Source: Pachypanchax playfairii (Eukaryota; Chordata; Actinopteri; Cyprinodontiformes; Aplocheilidae). From it: DNA of 64,000 bases. Positions 23,544-35,910 of the stretch are shown here, one piece after another; within the stretch, counting starts at the first letter, position 1, and each line of letters begins with the position of its first letter. Made by a program: the position numbers and the translations under genes. The notes below the pieces were generated by a model. That model worked only from the letters and a program-made list of their open reading frames with translations, ran no database searches and was not told the DNA's origin. Location: the NCBI GenBank assembly GCA_006937955.1, contig SSNP01000020.1, positions 2,866,211 through 2,930,210 on the forward strand, read 5' to 3'.

Positions 23544-24269
23544 AGGTGCATTATGTAAGAACTAGAAAAGCACTCAGAGAGTGCAGACTTCCGCCAAGTG
23601 GACATATTTTAGAAAGTACTATTTCCGTATCCTTAAAAAAATTTCTGGATCACCTCCAAAATCTAATCAATTTTTCCCTGGGTCATTTCTGACCTTTCCT
23701 GAAAATTTCATCAAAATCTATCCATTAGTTTTTGAGTTATCCTGCTAACAGACAGACAGACAGACAGACCCTGATGAAAACATTACCTCCTTGGCGGAGG
23801 TAATTAGACCTTGTGGTCAAATCTGAGTCCCACAGTTTATGTAGAAAAACAAAACTGTCTGCTCTCAGCCACTCACCCCCTCTCCACCCTGATTTTTCTG
23901 CTGGGTTGCCAGTTCCAATGTTGAGCCTCTTCGGTTTTTGGGAAGGATGCCGTGGTTTCTTAGTTTTACTACAAGTTACCTCAGGGCTGCTTCTTTTACT
24001 TGTTGCTGCTGGTCGTGGTCGAATTGCAACTGCTTGTGTTGAAGCCTTGGCAACCTTGTGGCTATGGAACCAGGAAGTATGAACATGGAATAGTTATTGT
24101 AAACCTTGACTCCGTCCTGGACCAGCGTTTTTGAAGTGACAAGTGAAACTGGCGACCACCCAGCCGGCTGAAATCAAAATTTGTTACAATGTGACTTTAC
24201 TTTCAACATCAGAGGGGCATTTGACTGCTGTGTGAGTATTTCACTGTAAAGTTCTTCCATATTGCACCT
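23544..24269 (+). mobile_element. TTAA-inserted MITE, family B, copy 1, with nested LINE tail
   Basis: The ends are AGGTGCATTATGTAAGAA and the inverse of AGGTGCAATATGGAAGAAC, with TTAA at 23540-23543 and 24270-24273. The interior matches the copy at 31641 (AGACCTTGTGGTCAAATC, TCTCAGCCACTCACCCCCT, GACCAGCGTTTTT). A foreign segment lies at 23573-23803. It is non-coding. Confidence 0.85.
23573..23803 (+). mobile_element. RTE-type LINE 3' fragment nested in the MITE
   Basis: This holds GCAGACTTCCGCCAAG, AAATTTCATCAAAATCTATC, a (GACA)n run and ends CCTCCTTGGCGGAGGTAA. I recognise this series as the 3' end of an RTE/Expander-type fish retroelement. Comparison with the uninterrupted copy at 31641 shows it is an insertion. 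Confidence 0.65.
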
Positions 24270-24520
24270 TTAAGCTGTGAGAGATCACACTGTAGGTGTG
24301 AGATTGTCGTATGCCACGTCATTCCAGTGCATTGTCAGTAATTCAGGCACAAAGCCCGGCGCACACGGTGGGTAAGCAGAACATGAACAATTGCAAAGTC
24401 TATGCCTTCTCTCTGTGGATAATTTTGCCACTGGGATCCGGGATCACTGACTCCCTTTTCTGTTCTGCATCAACACCCGCAGCCTGCCACCTGGGTTTGT
24501 AAGTTACGTTTTACTCTCAA

Positions 24521-25431
24521 GAGCAAGTTGTCAGAGCAATCATGTATGTGTTTGGATTGTTTGGATTTTGATTTGAACCTGGATGATTTTTGGATTGTTT
24601 TTCAACTTCCCCAATTGCCATACCCTGTGACCTACCATCACTATTTCCTGTTTGCTCTCCCGCAGTGTTATGCCCTGTTGGTGTCCCTGCAATAGATACC
24701 TACCTGCATCATACTTACCATTGTCCTCCTTAAATACCTATGCAAGGAAACACTTACCTCTCCATGTCTGATGGTAATCTGTACCTTGACGAATAGAACA
24801 TGAGATTAGTATGGTATGTATGTTTGTATTAAATATCAAACATGTTCCTCTCCTGCCACAACTCTACAGGCCTGTGGCAGTTGGGAGGGCTCCACCTCTG
24901 TACCTCATTAAACCTTTTGAAAATGGCGTCTTGGTCTGTGCATTTTGAGTCCAGCTTAAACAAGAACTTTACAGATTTGTTTTTTTTCACACCTTGGGTC
25001 AATTTATACTTTCTGTTTCATTTAGCTGATAGTATTCATTTGTTTGCTTCAACCCTATCATGTCTGGTTAATTTTACGCTGCTTTTGTCCATTTATCATT
25101 AATTTACATCACTATATATGTTATCTGTTTTGTTTTTTAGTATTTTAGAACTTTTTTTTTTTCATAATTTACTTATAACATGAGTTCATGCTTTCTGGTT
25201 TTATTTCATTCTTCTTTTGCTAACTCTTGTCTTGTGAAGTATTTTTATATTACTTCTGCAGTGCTCTTGTTTTTTCAGAATGAAAGATTTTTGGACCTGA
25301 CAATCTACAAGTGCAAGTTTAGGAAAATCACAGAAACCACATTTACTGTTGCATTATTACCAGTTTTGCATAAATAGCTTTCACTAGCACACTGTGAATG
25401 TTTCTCTTTCAAATCAGAATTGTAGAACTCA
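24521..25431. other. No feature recognised
   Basis: This is AT-rich DNA with T-runs (25150-25162). No repeat or exon could be supported. Confidence 0.55.
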
Positions 25432-25435
25432 TTAA

Positions 25436-26032
25436 AAGAGGCCCTTCCATTAAAAACATTTTTTCTGAGGTTTCTGTTGAATATTTTAGCTCCACAGGTG
25501 TTCTTCCTTCATCGTGGGTGTGAAAACAGGTCAACAACTTCTCTTTCAGTTTTTATATTTCTCAAACTACACAGGTGGCGATAACACCCGAGTTCTCCCG
25601 AGTCCGAACGGCCTGTATCTGTTTCGTCACAACTCCTTTGTTCGTTAATATTCGTCAGCTCCCTCAGTTGAAACCACGCCTAGCATGCTGCTGGCTAAAA
25701 AGCTGTAGCATAACGTAGCAAACAGGAAGACACCACGTCTGACGTTGCCATGCACAGCGGGGCAGGAAACAGTATTCTTTGCTCTCATAGGCTAGTTTGT
25801 TAGCCAATCAGAGTCCAGCAAATTCGAATAATGAATATGAACAAGCTGCTGACGAAGCAGCCGAAGCAGCCTGACGGAAGGAGCCCGAACCACCAGAAAT
25901 TTTAACGCAGACAGATTGAAAGGTCTGTTAATCAGTGTTTCCTGATGTTTTTTAGATATAAAATGTTTCATATTACTGGTTAATACTTAAGAAATAACCA
26001 CAAAGTCCTGAAATGTGTATGAAATGGCCTCT
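25436..26032 (+). mobile_element. TTAA-inserted MITE, family A, copy 3
   Basis: The left end is AAGAGGCCCTTCCATT after TTAA (25432-25435) and the right end is AAATGGCCTCT before TTAA (26033-26036). It has the same orientation and interior as copy 1 and keeps a segment (CTGACGAAGCAGCC...) that copy 1 lacks. Confidence 0.88.
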
Positions 26033-26036
26033 TTAA

Positions 26037-29000
26037 AGATGTGAAATGACTGGGATTCAGTTTTAGAATCTGTTTATGTAAACAACATATCAACTTTGTC
26101 CATTGTGCAAAGAATTAAGTGATTTTTACCTTCAAAGTCTTAAATTTTGAAGAAAGCAAAACAAAGAACACCATTCAAAGTAATCCCCTCAATCCATATA
26201 ACCTTATAAAATGCATTATTCCTTCATCTTTATTCATACACAATAAACATAATATTGCATCTTCACAGCTGCTCACAGCTCATCAACAACTTACTTTAAA
26301 CATGTTAAAAGGCCATTCATCAGATAATCAGGTAGTTTTATGATCCAGATCAAAATCACACTGCGATGAACTGAATGTGTTTCATTGTTACTGCTTCACC
26401 CTGTTTGTCTGCCTTCAAAGCCCACACTTATGGTTGTTCACATAAAAGAGCCATTGTTCTTTTTTTAACAGTTGAGAATAAGGATACTGAAACAATCCAA
26501 CAAGGATCCATAACATATATTCTATTATTGTTGTGATGATCATATTGTATAAAAATCTCTCTACAGAGAGGAGTGGTGACACCTCATACTGGAAAGTGTA
26601 TTTCCTTGAACGCACCACATAAACAGATATGTTTCTCGAGCATGTACTTAGGTTTATTAACATGTTGGAGTGTATTTTTCTACAACAAGCAGTTGCTTGT
26701 GTTTGGCTCCACAGTGCATTGTGCTTAATAAAGTCTGTAAGAAAGGAGTCTTTGTCACAGCCATCATCTAAAGCCAGTCACACTGGCCATCTTGTGCCAG
26801 AGAGCCCAACTCATTTTTACCACTACATTCCTAGGCTGTTTGGTAAGCCCATAGGGGTCTTTTTCTCCCCTCAGACTTCCTCTCTCCACCTCTTCTTGTC
26901 TAGATTCCTCATTCCATCTTAATTTAGGTTCTGATGGGAACATTAAGTTCTCTCACAAACACGTTCTCATGACTTTAAAAGGCAGAAAGTCATTTTTCTT
27001 GATCAAGACAAATACATACATACATAAAAATTTCCATTATGTGACAAGAACACACAATATGGAAGATGTTTTGTGACTTGTACTTGTACACATAAAGACC
27101 TTAAATCATCACATAGGAGTGTCTTTTTCTGCAAACGAGACCCTAAAAGTGGACTGACATTCAGTCAGATGCCGGTTCAGTTGAGGGATTTCTGAATGAA
27201 CGGAGCAAACGAGCAGCACCAACAAGTGAGGAACACGTTCCATTCGGTCTGCAGGTGCCACAACCTCATTTTATAAACACCTGCTGGGAGTTTTGAGTGC
27301 GTTGAACTCTTTGGCTGACTGACACTGGAATGTGTTCATAAATTTTTCGAATAAATGACAGACTGTGCAGACATCTGTTAACCATTTAAAGACTGAAACC
27401 CTGGCAGATTATTTGTTGATATGTTTATTGGAATTATTATATTCTAAACACATTTTTGATTTCTTGGTTATTAGCACAGAAGAGATGTTTCGAATGTCTC
27501 AGACTGCGGTCTAACATTATCCACAACAGTTCCTGGATCATCTGCTGCCTTGACCCTAGCCCTGACCTCTGCATCAACCCAAGCAGGACAACTGAGCAAG
27601 CTGACCTAAACTTCCCAGGATGAGAAAACTTTAAATCTAAATGTTATTCTTCTGGGTTCTCAAAGGATACATTGTGTGGGTATCCAGAAGGACATACCAG
27701 GCTGTGAAAGAGGCTCTTTCTTGTTTTCTGCCCGTTGGCCCCCTCCCAGTCTCTCCGGGGCGGCCTGTCTCTCTCTGACAACAGCTGCTTGCTGCCTGTG
27801 GAGGCCGGGGGTGAGCGGCGCTGCTCCAGACATCTGTAGGCCCTGAGCCTGGGCCGCCTAGGTCTCCCTTTCTTTTTTTGCACACACATACATCGGAGCA
27901 CACAGTCTGCCAAGCACAAAGGACTACATTCATCCTACTCATACAGTCTCTACTGGTGAAGAGGGTGTCTGAAGCTCTCAGTCTTTTCTGCCTCTTCTTC
28001 TTCCTTCTGTATATCCTGCCACTCTCTTCTCAATCGTTCTTTTTTCGAAAGTGAAAATTCTCTTATTCAGTCACCACTATTCTCTGTATGAACGATAATG
28101 ATAATTACACTGAAGGATGAAATACATGCACTGTTTTTGCAGACACACCTGCTTTTAGCTTTTAGCTCATGTCTAAATGTAATTGGGAGGACTTTGGAAA
28201 AAAAATGTACATATACAACTTTTACCTCCTAACCCTGAGAACAGGCATTCCAGTGCTGAAGGCTTGATGACTAAGTTCACAAAGGGATACTGAGAGAGGC
28301 CAGAGCGAACAGAGATCCTTTGTACAGACTGAATGTGGCCATGAGAAGTTTAGGAGCAGCATGGTTTGTGAAGCATCAAAAAAGTTTCTCTTTTTTTTTT
28401 TTAAGAGCAACTTCCCACTGGTTGGAAACCTTCAACACTGTGAAGCTCAGAGTAGAGTTGGCCAAATGTCCTATATGTTGCCTTGAACACAGTCAGTCAC
28501 TCCACACTGCACCAACATGGGATTAGTGTGAGAACCTAACTGAAAAAAAATGTGCTTTGACTGACACATTTAAGTCAGTTTTGTCATCACTTCTTTCACT
28601 AAAAATGCGTGTAAAGGTTTAAAAAGTTGATGAGTGAACAAAGAAAAGCAGTTTTGTGTCTCAGATGATTTTGCTACTGTCGTGTTGAGGAGGAACACAA
28701 CATTAATCCAAGCTCATACTGTGCAAGTTCAACAAGAATTGCAAAAAAAAATGTTTAGTCTTGAGGTGGAATTCTTTGATCATGCAAAATGACAGGTTCA
28801 CCAAGACGTTTGCTTTTCTACAACCAAAGACCTGCAACAAATATAAAGCAGTGTTTGAAATGTTCTGGAAATCATTTTGCACTCTGACAGCTGCTGCAAC
28901 CACAGAGGTTTTTCCAGTCAAAAACTTGCCGTCTGTCTTTTTTTATAGTTCGTTCTTTGTGCACAAGATTTATTCAGAAAGAAAAGAACCTCCTTCAAAG

Positions 29001-29084
29001 AGTTTTTACTACCATCAAGATTACACAAAGTCAAGCCCCAAACACTGAAAAACAGGTGTAGCAAAATAAATGTTGTTGTATAGT
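26037..29084. other. No gene recognised; one GC-rich island
   Basis: The region is mostly AT-rich and featureless. The stretch 27640-27930 is clearly richer in GC and has overlapping frames on the minus strand of about 90-100 codons, none resembling a known protein. Confidence 0.5.
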
Positions 29085-29262
29085 AAGTCTGTCATTTTCT
29101 AAACCCGCTTATTCTTGTTCAGGGTCACGGGGAGCAAGTGTCTCCAGCGCTTTCCGGGACTGAGGGGGGGGGGGGGGTGTTACACCTGTACACCAGTCCA
29201 TTTCAGGGCAACATATAGACAGACAACCACTCACACATAGGGACAATTTAAAGTTGCCAAAT
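29085..29262 (+). repeat. Teleost dispersed repeat, 5' half
   Basis: It has TTTTCTAAACCCGCTTATTC, GGGTCACGGGGAGC, AGGGCAACATATAGACAGAC and GGGACAATTTAAAGTTGCC. This block order belongs to a repeat found throughout fish genomes that I cannot name. It contains a 14-G run (29164-29177). It continues at 29924. Confidence 0.7.
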
Positions 29263-29923
29263 AGGTGAAGTATGGAACATTTTTTTAAAAAGTTATGTTT
29301 TTAACAAAATAATACCTCCACTTGGTGTTTGGAGGGTGTAGAATGAAAATACAGTATTTCCTTTAAAAATTATATTTGAAGTAAAATATCGTAAAATAGT
29401 TTATTTTGATGGGCACTACGTTGGCATTTTGTTTACATCTACCAGCCAATAGCGGCAGAGTAGCGGGCACCATTGTGGGTTGCCTAATATGGTGAATAGT
29501 CCGTAATAGCGAGGCTGGTACTGTGAAGGGTGGTGGTTTGAGTGGCTGCTTCAGAGCCTGGAGAATTGGTTGTCCTTCTCCGGGGAGGAGCGACTGAAGA
29601 GGATCGGAGGCCAGAAGAGGTTTGGGTGAGAAATTTTCGCGGCATCGTTGCACAAGCGAGGGTTGCGAGTCTCGCGCCTCGATGACTCGAGGCCTTTATT
29701 GTTGTGGCTGCGGCATGTAAAATTCCCTTCCCCTATTTTGAAAAAACTTTTTTGAAACAAAACAAAAAGGAAAATATGGAAAAATCTTCCAATTTCATGT
29801 TTGTGGTTGTGTCCAAATTCAGGGTCTGCATCCTTTGAAGGTTAGATTTGGCCAGTTACGTGTTGTTGTGGCTGCATCATCCGAGCACTGGATGTTATTG
29901 TGTTTCTGTTCTATAGTCCATCT
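29263..29923 (+). mobile_element. TTAA-inserted MITE, family E, copy 1
   Basis: The ends are AGGTGAAGTATGGAAC and the inverse of AGATGGACTATAGAAC. TTAA follows at 29924-29927; the left TTAA has decayed. The interior is shared, inverted, with 56984-57486 (AAATACAGTATTTCCTTTAA, CATCTACCAGCCAATAGCGG). It splits the teleost repeat around it. Confidence 0.75.
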
Positions 29924-30060
29924 TTAACCTCAAGCATATTTTTGGTCTGTGGGAGAAAAACCTCGCAAGGACAAGTAGAACATACTAACTCCATGGCCGG
30001 TTTTGAACCCAGGACCTTTCTACCACAAGGCAACAATGCTACCCATCTTTATATAGTGTA
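29924..30060 (+). repeat. Teleost dispersed repeat, 3' half
   Basis: TTAACCTCAAGCAT is followed by GGTCTGTGGGAGAAAAACC, TTTGAACCCAGGACCTTTC and GGCAACAATGCTACCC, the continuation of the repeat that breaks off at 29262. Confidence 0.7.
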
Positions 30061-30560
30061 TATGACAATTACACACAGGAACATGATAAGCAAGTTGAAG
30101 TGCTCCCAAAATAGACTGCCCTCTAATGGCTGGCGGTATAATGGCAGCTTTTTTTGGGTTTGATTTCATGAAACCATCCATTACAACTTTGTGTTTGCTT
30201 TGTGCACTTGTACTTTCCACATTTCAGGCTTATCAGTTTTATTTTCCATTGTAGTTGAACTATTTACATTAAGGGAGTTGCCAATACCAAAGATAAACAA
30301 TAATGTTTACACTGTTTGCAAAAGACTCTTAAAAGATGCTTAACTTGGCAGTGAGCTGACTGAAACTATCCTCTGTATCAACCCAGGAGAGAATTAATTG
30401 TGTTTGTTGGAGTTTTTGGTGGCAGCTGGTTTGTTAGCTATGATACAGCTGCTTTATTTGGATGGAACCATCACTTGTTGCAAATTCCATGGGTATTGCA
30501 TGCACATCTGTTAGAAGACTACATTGTATGGTCTCCTCATGCATGCTTGAATTACTGATT
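30061..30560. other. No feature recognised
   Basis: Nothing was recognised beyond short chance frames. Confidence 0.5.
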
Positions 30561-31640
30561 GTAAAACCCCAATTACAATAAATTTGAGATGCCAAGTAAA
30601 ATGTAAATAAAAACAAAATGTAACTGAAACTGAGATATTTTACCATTTCATTGAACATATTAGCTGATTTTGAATTGATAATAATGGCACGTCAAAAAAG
30701 TTGGAGCACAGACAAAAAAGGGCTTGAAAAGTATCGGGCATAAATCAATAAGTGGAGCATTTGACAACTAAGCAACAGCTCAGCAACATGACTGTGTATA
30801 AAAGGAACATTTAAGAAAGGCAGATTCTGTCAGAGGGAAATATAGGTGAGGTTAACCAATCTGAGATAAACTATGTCCAAAAATTGTGGAACAATTTGTA
30901 AAAATTGTCACAGCAAATGTCACCTCATTGTAAAATTGTGAAATCTTAAAAGATCCCACAATCTTCAATGAATAACATTAAAAATTAGGAGGAATCTCTG
31001 TCCACAAGGGAAAAGTTCAAAGGTCAAATCTGGATTCTTGTAATTTGCTAGCTCTAGTATGATTACACTCCATTAAAAACAGACATGGTTCTCTACTGAA
31101 CATCACTACATGGGCTGAAGAACACTTTCAAATATCCTCGTCTGTCAACACAGTTCACCAGGTTATCCACAGACACCAATTAAAGATATATCATGCAAAA
31201 AAAGGAGCCAAATTTAGGCAGAAATGCAGACAATTGGGTCAAAGCTAATTTCAGATGGTCTGAAACAAAATGGAAAATGGTTTTATGGTCAGATTTTGTT
31301 CAAACTTGCAATCCTTTTTGGAAATCATGGACACTGTGTCCTGCAAACTAGAGAGGAAAGGGACCATTCAGCTTATCAGCAGACACTTCAAAAGCATCAG
31401 TATGGTCTTGTATTCATGCTTGTGAAGTGGACAGCATGTGGAAAGGCTCCAGAGGGAGGTTTTAGAGTAACATCTGCTCCCATATAGAAAGTGTCTCTTC
31501 CCGGGAAGGACTTGCATATTTCAGTAAGACATTACAAAACCACATTCTGCATCCATCACAGTAGCATGACTTCACAGGAGAACGTTGTGCAAAATTATTT
31601 ATCGAGAGTCAAAATGAGTTGAAATAGAAGTTTAATTTAA

Positions 31641-32117
31641 AGATACAGTATGTAAAAATTAGACCTTGTTGTCAAATCCGAGTCCCGCAGTTCATGTAAA
31701 GAAACGTCTGCTCTCAGCCACTCACCCCCTCCTCTTCCTGATTTTTCTGTCGAGTTGCCAGTTCTGATGTTGAGTCTCGTTCAGTTTCTCTTGTATTTGT
31801 TCAGTGTTGAGTTTTCCTGCATTTGAACGCCCCATCACGTGCAGTTCGGCTGCTCAGTTGGAAGGATGTGGTGGTTTCTTACTTTTTGCTGCTGGTCGTT
31901 GTGGAATTACAGCTGCTTGTGTTGAAGACTTGGCAGCCTTGCGGGCTCACAAAATAATGATTCTGGTCCGGACCAGCGTTTTTAAAATGACAGAAACTAG
32001 CGACCAACCAGCCGGCTTAGATTGAAATCTGTTACAATGGGACTTTATTTTCAACATCAGTGGGACATTAGACTGTTGTGTGAGTATTTTACTGTAAAAT
32101 TCTTACATATTGTATCT
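31641..32117 (+). mobile_element. TTAA-inserted MITE, family B, copy 2
   Basis: It starts AGATACAGTATGTAAAAATT after TTAA (31637-31640) and ends ATTCTTACATATTGTATCT before TTAC (a mutated TTAA). It is 477 bp, uninterrupted, and inserted in the Tc1-like relic. Its interior matches the copy at 23544. Confidence 0.85.
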
Positions 32118-32463
32118 TTACATTCATGCATGAAATGAGAACAGTCATACAAATGTTGGTCCATTGAAATGAGTCTTTAATTTTGTTTAACTGTCTTTTA
32201 TAGTCAGGCTGATACAAGAGAACATGGGACCTCTGGTCGTCATCAGACTCTTGGGTGTCAGGCCATTATTGATATGTAGCCACCAGTCTCACCATCAACA
32301 ATCTAACACTAAGTTATTCTCATTTATCACTGCAACAAGCTTGAAGTAACATAGAAATCCCCCACAAAAAGAGTTCACATGATGAAATGACAGCCTGAAG
32401 TCTAGAACTTTCCCCAGTAGAAAACATTTGTGCGTCATAGACAATTCTGACCGTAAAGGTCCA

Positions 32464-33069
32464 GGGTCCTCATTTATCAGATGTTCGTAGAAACTGTCCT
32501 ATCCTATGCATGAAATTTAGAATGTTCGTATGGACAGTCAAAAGTCTGATTTATCAAATGTGAGGTTGCCACTTGTACGCACATCATGTGTTGATAAATC
32601 CCACTTGTGCGTACTCAGGTCCGCGTGCCCGTTCAGTCATTTTCATACAGAAACGCCCTCAATTACCTATATTTGGTAACAGCATTTCCGTTAAAGCCCA
32701 TACAGGAAATCCCTAAAACAATGGACAAGAGAGCAAAATAAACAATAAATAAAGGACTTTCTGTGACAGCAAGGTCAAGGTACTTGTTGCAGAAGTGGAA
32801 CAGAACCAACAATTACTGTTTGGTTCTCTTAGCTCGATAGAAACCAATAAAAGAAAAATCACTGCTTTGGGTCACTGAGAGCTTCAGAATTTCGGTTCCA
32901 TGTTCTACCACTAGATGCTGTGCGTACGCACAACCAGAGCTGTACTTATATTTAGGAACATTTCTACACATAAGTACAAATTGATAAATACCACACGATG
33001 GGTAGAATTGTTCCAACGCACGAAATACACACAGATCTGTGCGTATGAACGATTGATAAATGAGGGCCC
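32464..33069. mobile_element. MITE with GGGTCCTCATTTATCA ends
   Basis: The left GGGTCCTCATTTATCA and right TGATAAATGAGGGCCC form a clear terminal inverted repeat around 606 bp rich in TGCGTACG and GATAAAT words. This end sequence is common among fish MITEs, often classed with Harbinger, but I could not show a clean target duplication. Confidence 0.75.
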
Positions 33070-33290
33070 ACGATTGTTGATCCTTCCTCTCCTAAAACTT
33101 TACAGACAGATGTTAAAACTATTCTGACTAGTTTGAGATGTGTTTCTGCTTAAAGTTTAAAACGGTAAAATGTTTCAAAATCTGACGTATTTGTTTCATT
33201 GGAAATAAAACGTAAGTTTGAGATTTGCAAATCAATACTCTCTGCTTTTATTCATAGTTTACACAGTGATCCAACTTTTTTTCTGACATG

Positions 33291-34049
33291 ACACTCAGAA
33301 AATGATACAGACCAGAAAACATGACTATAATCAACCGTGTTCAGATCTCAGCATAAACTATTTTTAACTTCACTCCTATCCAATACCACGGCATAAAAAC
33401 CTATCTCACCCCTACACATTTCTGCCTCCACCACACACACATATACACACACAGGCTCTGCAAACGTGTCTGCTCATCTGCTTCTGATTAGTGACGACAT
33501 GAGAGATGCCAAATGGGAGATATGGATCTCATTCCTCTACAGACAAAGCCTTATTCATTGGCAGAAAGCTCAGATGTGGGAAGAAGATTTCTGTAACTCC
33601 TCGTCAAGCCCGTCCATAACTTCTGAGTTTCATGTTGTCAAACATGTTAGCAGGGGGAGGCTGTAGAATATGTGTTTCGACAGTTGGAGGATGTTGACTC
33701 AGACTTGAGGGAATATGTACCTTTACACAGTGAATGATACTGTTGCTTGAGGACTGTAGACAGAGAATTGTTTCTATTAGAGCTGGAAAAAAAAGACATG
33801 AAACACTTATCTTGCTTGTGAACTGAAGCGAGAGACTTTTATCTCTGATGTGAAGCATCAGGTTAACACGAATGGCATTCACCTAGTTTTAAGAGAGAAC
33901 AAACAAAACAGATCCCACAGAAAGACCTATCTTTTATTTGATTACAAATATTTTTCAAAACAGTTGTATCTTTCATGGCTTTCTTATAGTACATCAACAA
34001 TTTCCTTGTTTGCTAACATTGTGCTTGGCTAGTCTGTGGTTAATTCACA
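33291..34049. other. No feature recognised
   Basis: There are small CA runs near 33430-33450. Nothing else was recognised. Confidence 0.5.
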
Positions 34050-34397
34050 AGCTGGTAGTGTTTCAAAATAAAAGGACACGTGCGCATTTCCGTTTGCGAG
34101 ACTACGAAAAAGTACAGTACCTGTGACGGGTTTGAAGTCTTTAGGTGGTGTGAAAATAAGCCACATACCTTCTGGATACATGTTGTCATCTTACTCCATG
34201 CTTATTGTTGTGTGTACTGAAGAAATCACGCTCATTTTCGAGATTCTCATGATATTCCCTGATCTTCCAGGACCAGCTGGATGTAATGCTACGTGAGTGA
34301 TTTACGTACGTGAAGAGCTTCCGGTAGGAAGGAACGCGCTGCTGTTGGCGCAAGCAAAACGTTGCGTGCTGCTCACGCGTCCAGTGGAAAGCAGGGG
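34050..34397 (-). mobile_element. MITE family F, truncated copy
   Basis: On the minus strand it begins CCCCTGCTTTCCACTGGACG and continues through CATCCAGCTGGTCC, CACACCACCTAAAGACTTC and TCCTTTTATTTTGAAAC, matching the copies at 44236 and 51945. It stops halfway through the family length. Confidence 0.75.
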
Positions 34398-34559
34398 TAA
34401 GTTTCACTAAAATCCCACCTCCCCCTGTGAGTGCTGCCCAGTACATGACAGCCTCGAGCTACGTGAATAAAGTGGTGAATGAAGTCTGTAACTTTCGCAA
34501 CCAAAATCGCTCCTGTGAAAAAAGGGGCATGTGTGTTTAATCTGCAGGGGCAGCACGGA

Positions 34560-34781
34560 CACATCGGGCACTTCCTGGTTTGATAGTGTTACATCACTAT
34601 GTTACAGTCAGTCGTTTTCCAGGGGAGAGTGGAGCAGCTGCTCAGAGCGCAAGATGCAGGAGGATTACTGAGAAATGTGTGTATTAAGTCAAAAACCACT
34701 CTGTGGGAGGGGTCAATAAGGAAATAGCATCACAACAAGGTTAAAAGCTCCAAAAAGTTGATTTTGCATGATATAGAACCT
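34560..34781 (-). mobile_element. Partial TTAA MITE
   Basis: The right end reads, inverted, AGGTTCTATATCATGCAAAA next to TTAA (34782-34785), an end I associate with fish MITEs. No left partner was found, so the extent is approximate. Confidence 0.4.
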
Positions 34782-34785
34782 TTAA

Positions 34786-35906
34786 ATTAAAATGTTCAGG
34801 CCTTTTTCCACATCATGTATATAACAATCATAGTCCACAAAGCATGTAAAATAGCATTGTGTCCAAAAACAGACAATTTGAATATCACACTGTTGTGTTT
34901 AAATATTTATCACCAGTTTATATTGATTGATTTTTCCTCTTGTTGAGGATATCTTCAGGATATTCTAGGATGCATATGTTCATGAAGACACCCTCGATCC
35001 CATCCCCACTGTGATAAAAAAGTTAACATTTTTCATGTAATTTTTTCACCTTTTTTTCTGTCTGTTCATTACAGTTTAATTACACAGACTGACATGAACT
35101 GGTGACACAGTCAGGTTCAGAGGTCAATGACCTGTAGTTCATCAAAATCCTGACACAACATGCCACTAAATGTCTGACTTCTCAGTGCCCTCAGTTGTGC
35201 AACATCATCATATGATCTCCACTGTAAGAGACACAGTATTGGTTATTTTTCCTATTAGTTTGTTTTATCCAAACAGTGAAGAACATTCTATGTGTTTGGG
35301 AGTAAATAATTGAAAAGTAATTTATTCTATCCCAAAATTTTTGTGCACATTTCCACAACATATCTCGGACTTCTTAAAACACTTGGGCGTGAGAGATTTT
35401 GTGTGTAAGTGTGTTGTTACAGGCTCTCTAGGTGGTGCTGGACAAATACAACAAACATGTCTTCATGTTTAAACAAGAGCAAGAGTTTATTCAGGATTTT
35501 ACAGTGTTGTATCAATTAGCATGCAATGTTTAACTGTGTCATTAGGACTGAGACACAGTTCTGTTTAAACTAGCTAAAAACATCTTTCCACTTTTTCGAA
35601 CTAAAGAACAAAAAAGTAAAAATACTAAGAAAATCGAAAAGGTTTCCTCACATTTCTTTGTCAGTACAAGTTGATTTGCAGTCAACAAAATAAATGATGT
35701 ACAGTATCTACTCCATCAAATTCTTTAAACCACTGCTGCAAAATCAGTGAAGTCGGAAGATATCATTTTCATTTTTTGCATTATTTTAACTGTATTGTAT
35801 GTGTGGATAATCCAGAAAGCAATTTGTATTTTAAATTTAATATCCATTATTTAACTAGTTTTCAGTCACAACTGTGATGTCAAGAACTCACAGAAGATCT
35901 GGGTTT
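34786..35906. other. No feature recognised
   Basis: AT-rich; nothing supported. Confidence 0.5.
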
Positions 35907-35910
35907 ATAA

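Larger units (their letters stand above)
23400..24520 (+). mobile_element. Possible LTR segment split by a MITE
   Basis: The flanks of the MITE at 23544-24269 read together as a pyrimidine-rich stretch with CACCTGTTTTCTGCAG and TCACCTGGTCG-type words leading to CTATTTAAGCTG, a promoter-like TATTTAA. This is a common layout for fish gypsy-like LTR promoters. The boundaries are not defined. Confidence 0.35.
30562..33290 (+). mobile_element. Decayed Tc1-like transposon with two nested MITEs
   Basis: The left end (GTAAAACCCCAATTACAAT) and right end (TTTGCAAATCAATACTCTC, TTTACACAGTGATCC) match a fish Tc1-like family whose ends read TACAACCCCAATT. Decayed transposase is readable between 31100 and 31600: ACATGGGCTGAAGAACACTT, then AAACAAAATGGAAAATGG, then CAGTAAGACATTACAAAACC, the second-aspartate region. 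Stops and frameshifts are frequent. Subtracting the insertions at 31641-32117 and 32464-33069 leaves about 1.65 kb, close to a full element. Confidence 0.75.

Noticed and set aside
29985..30060. tRNA-like B box in TTTTGAACCCAGG
   Set aside because: It is part of the teleost dispersed repeat and no cloverleaf can be built around it.
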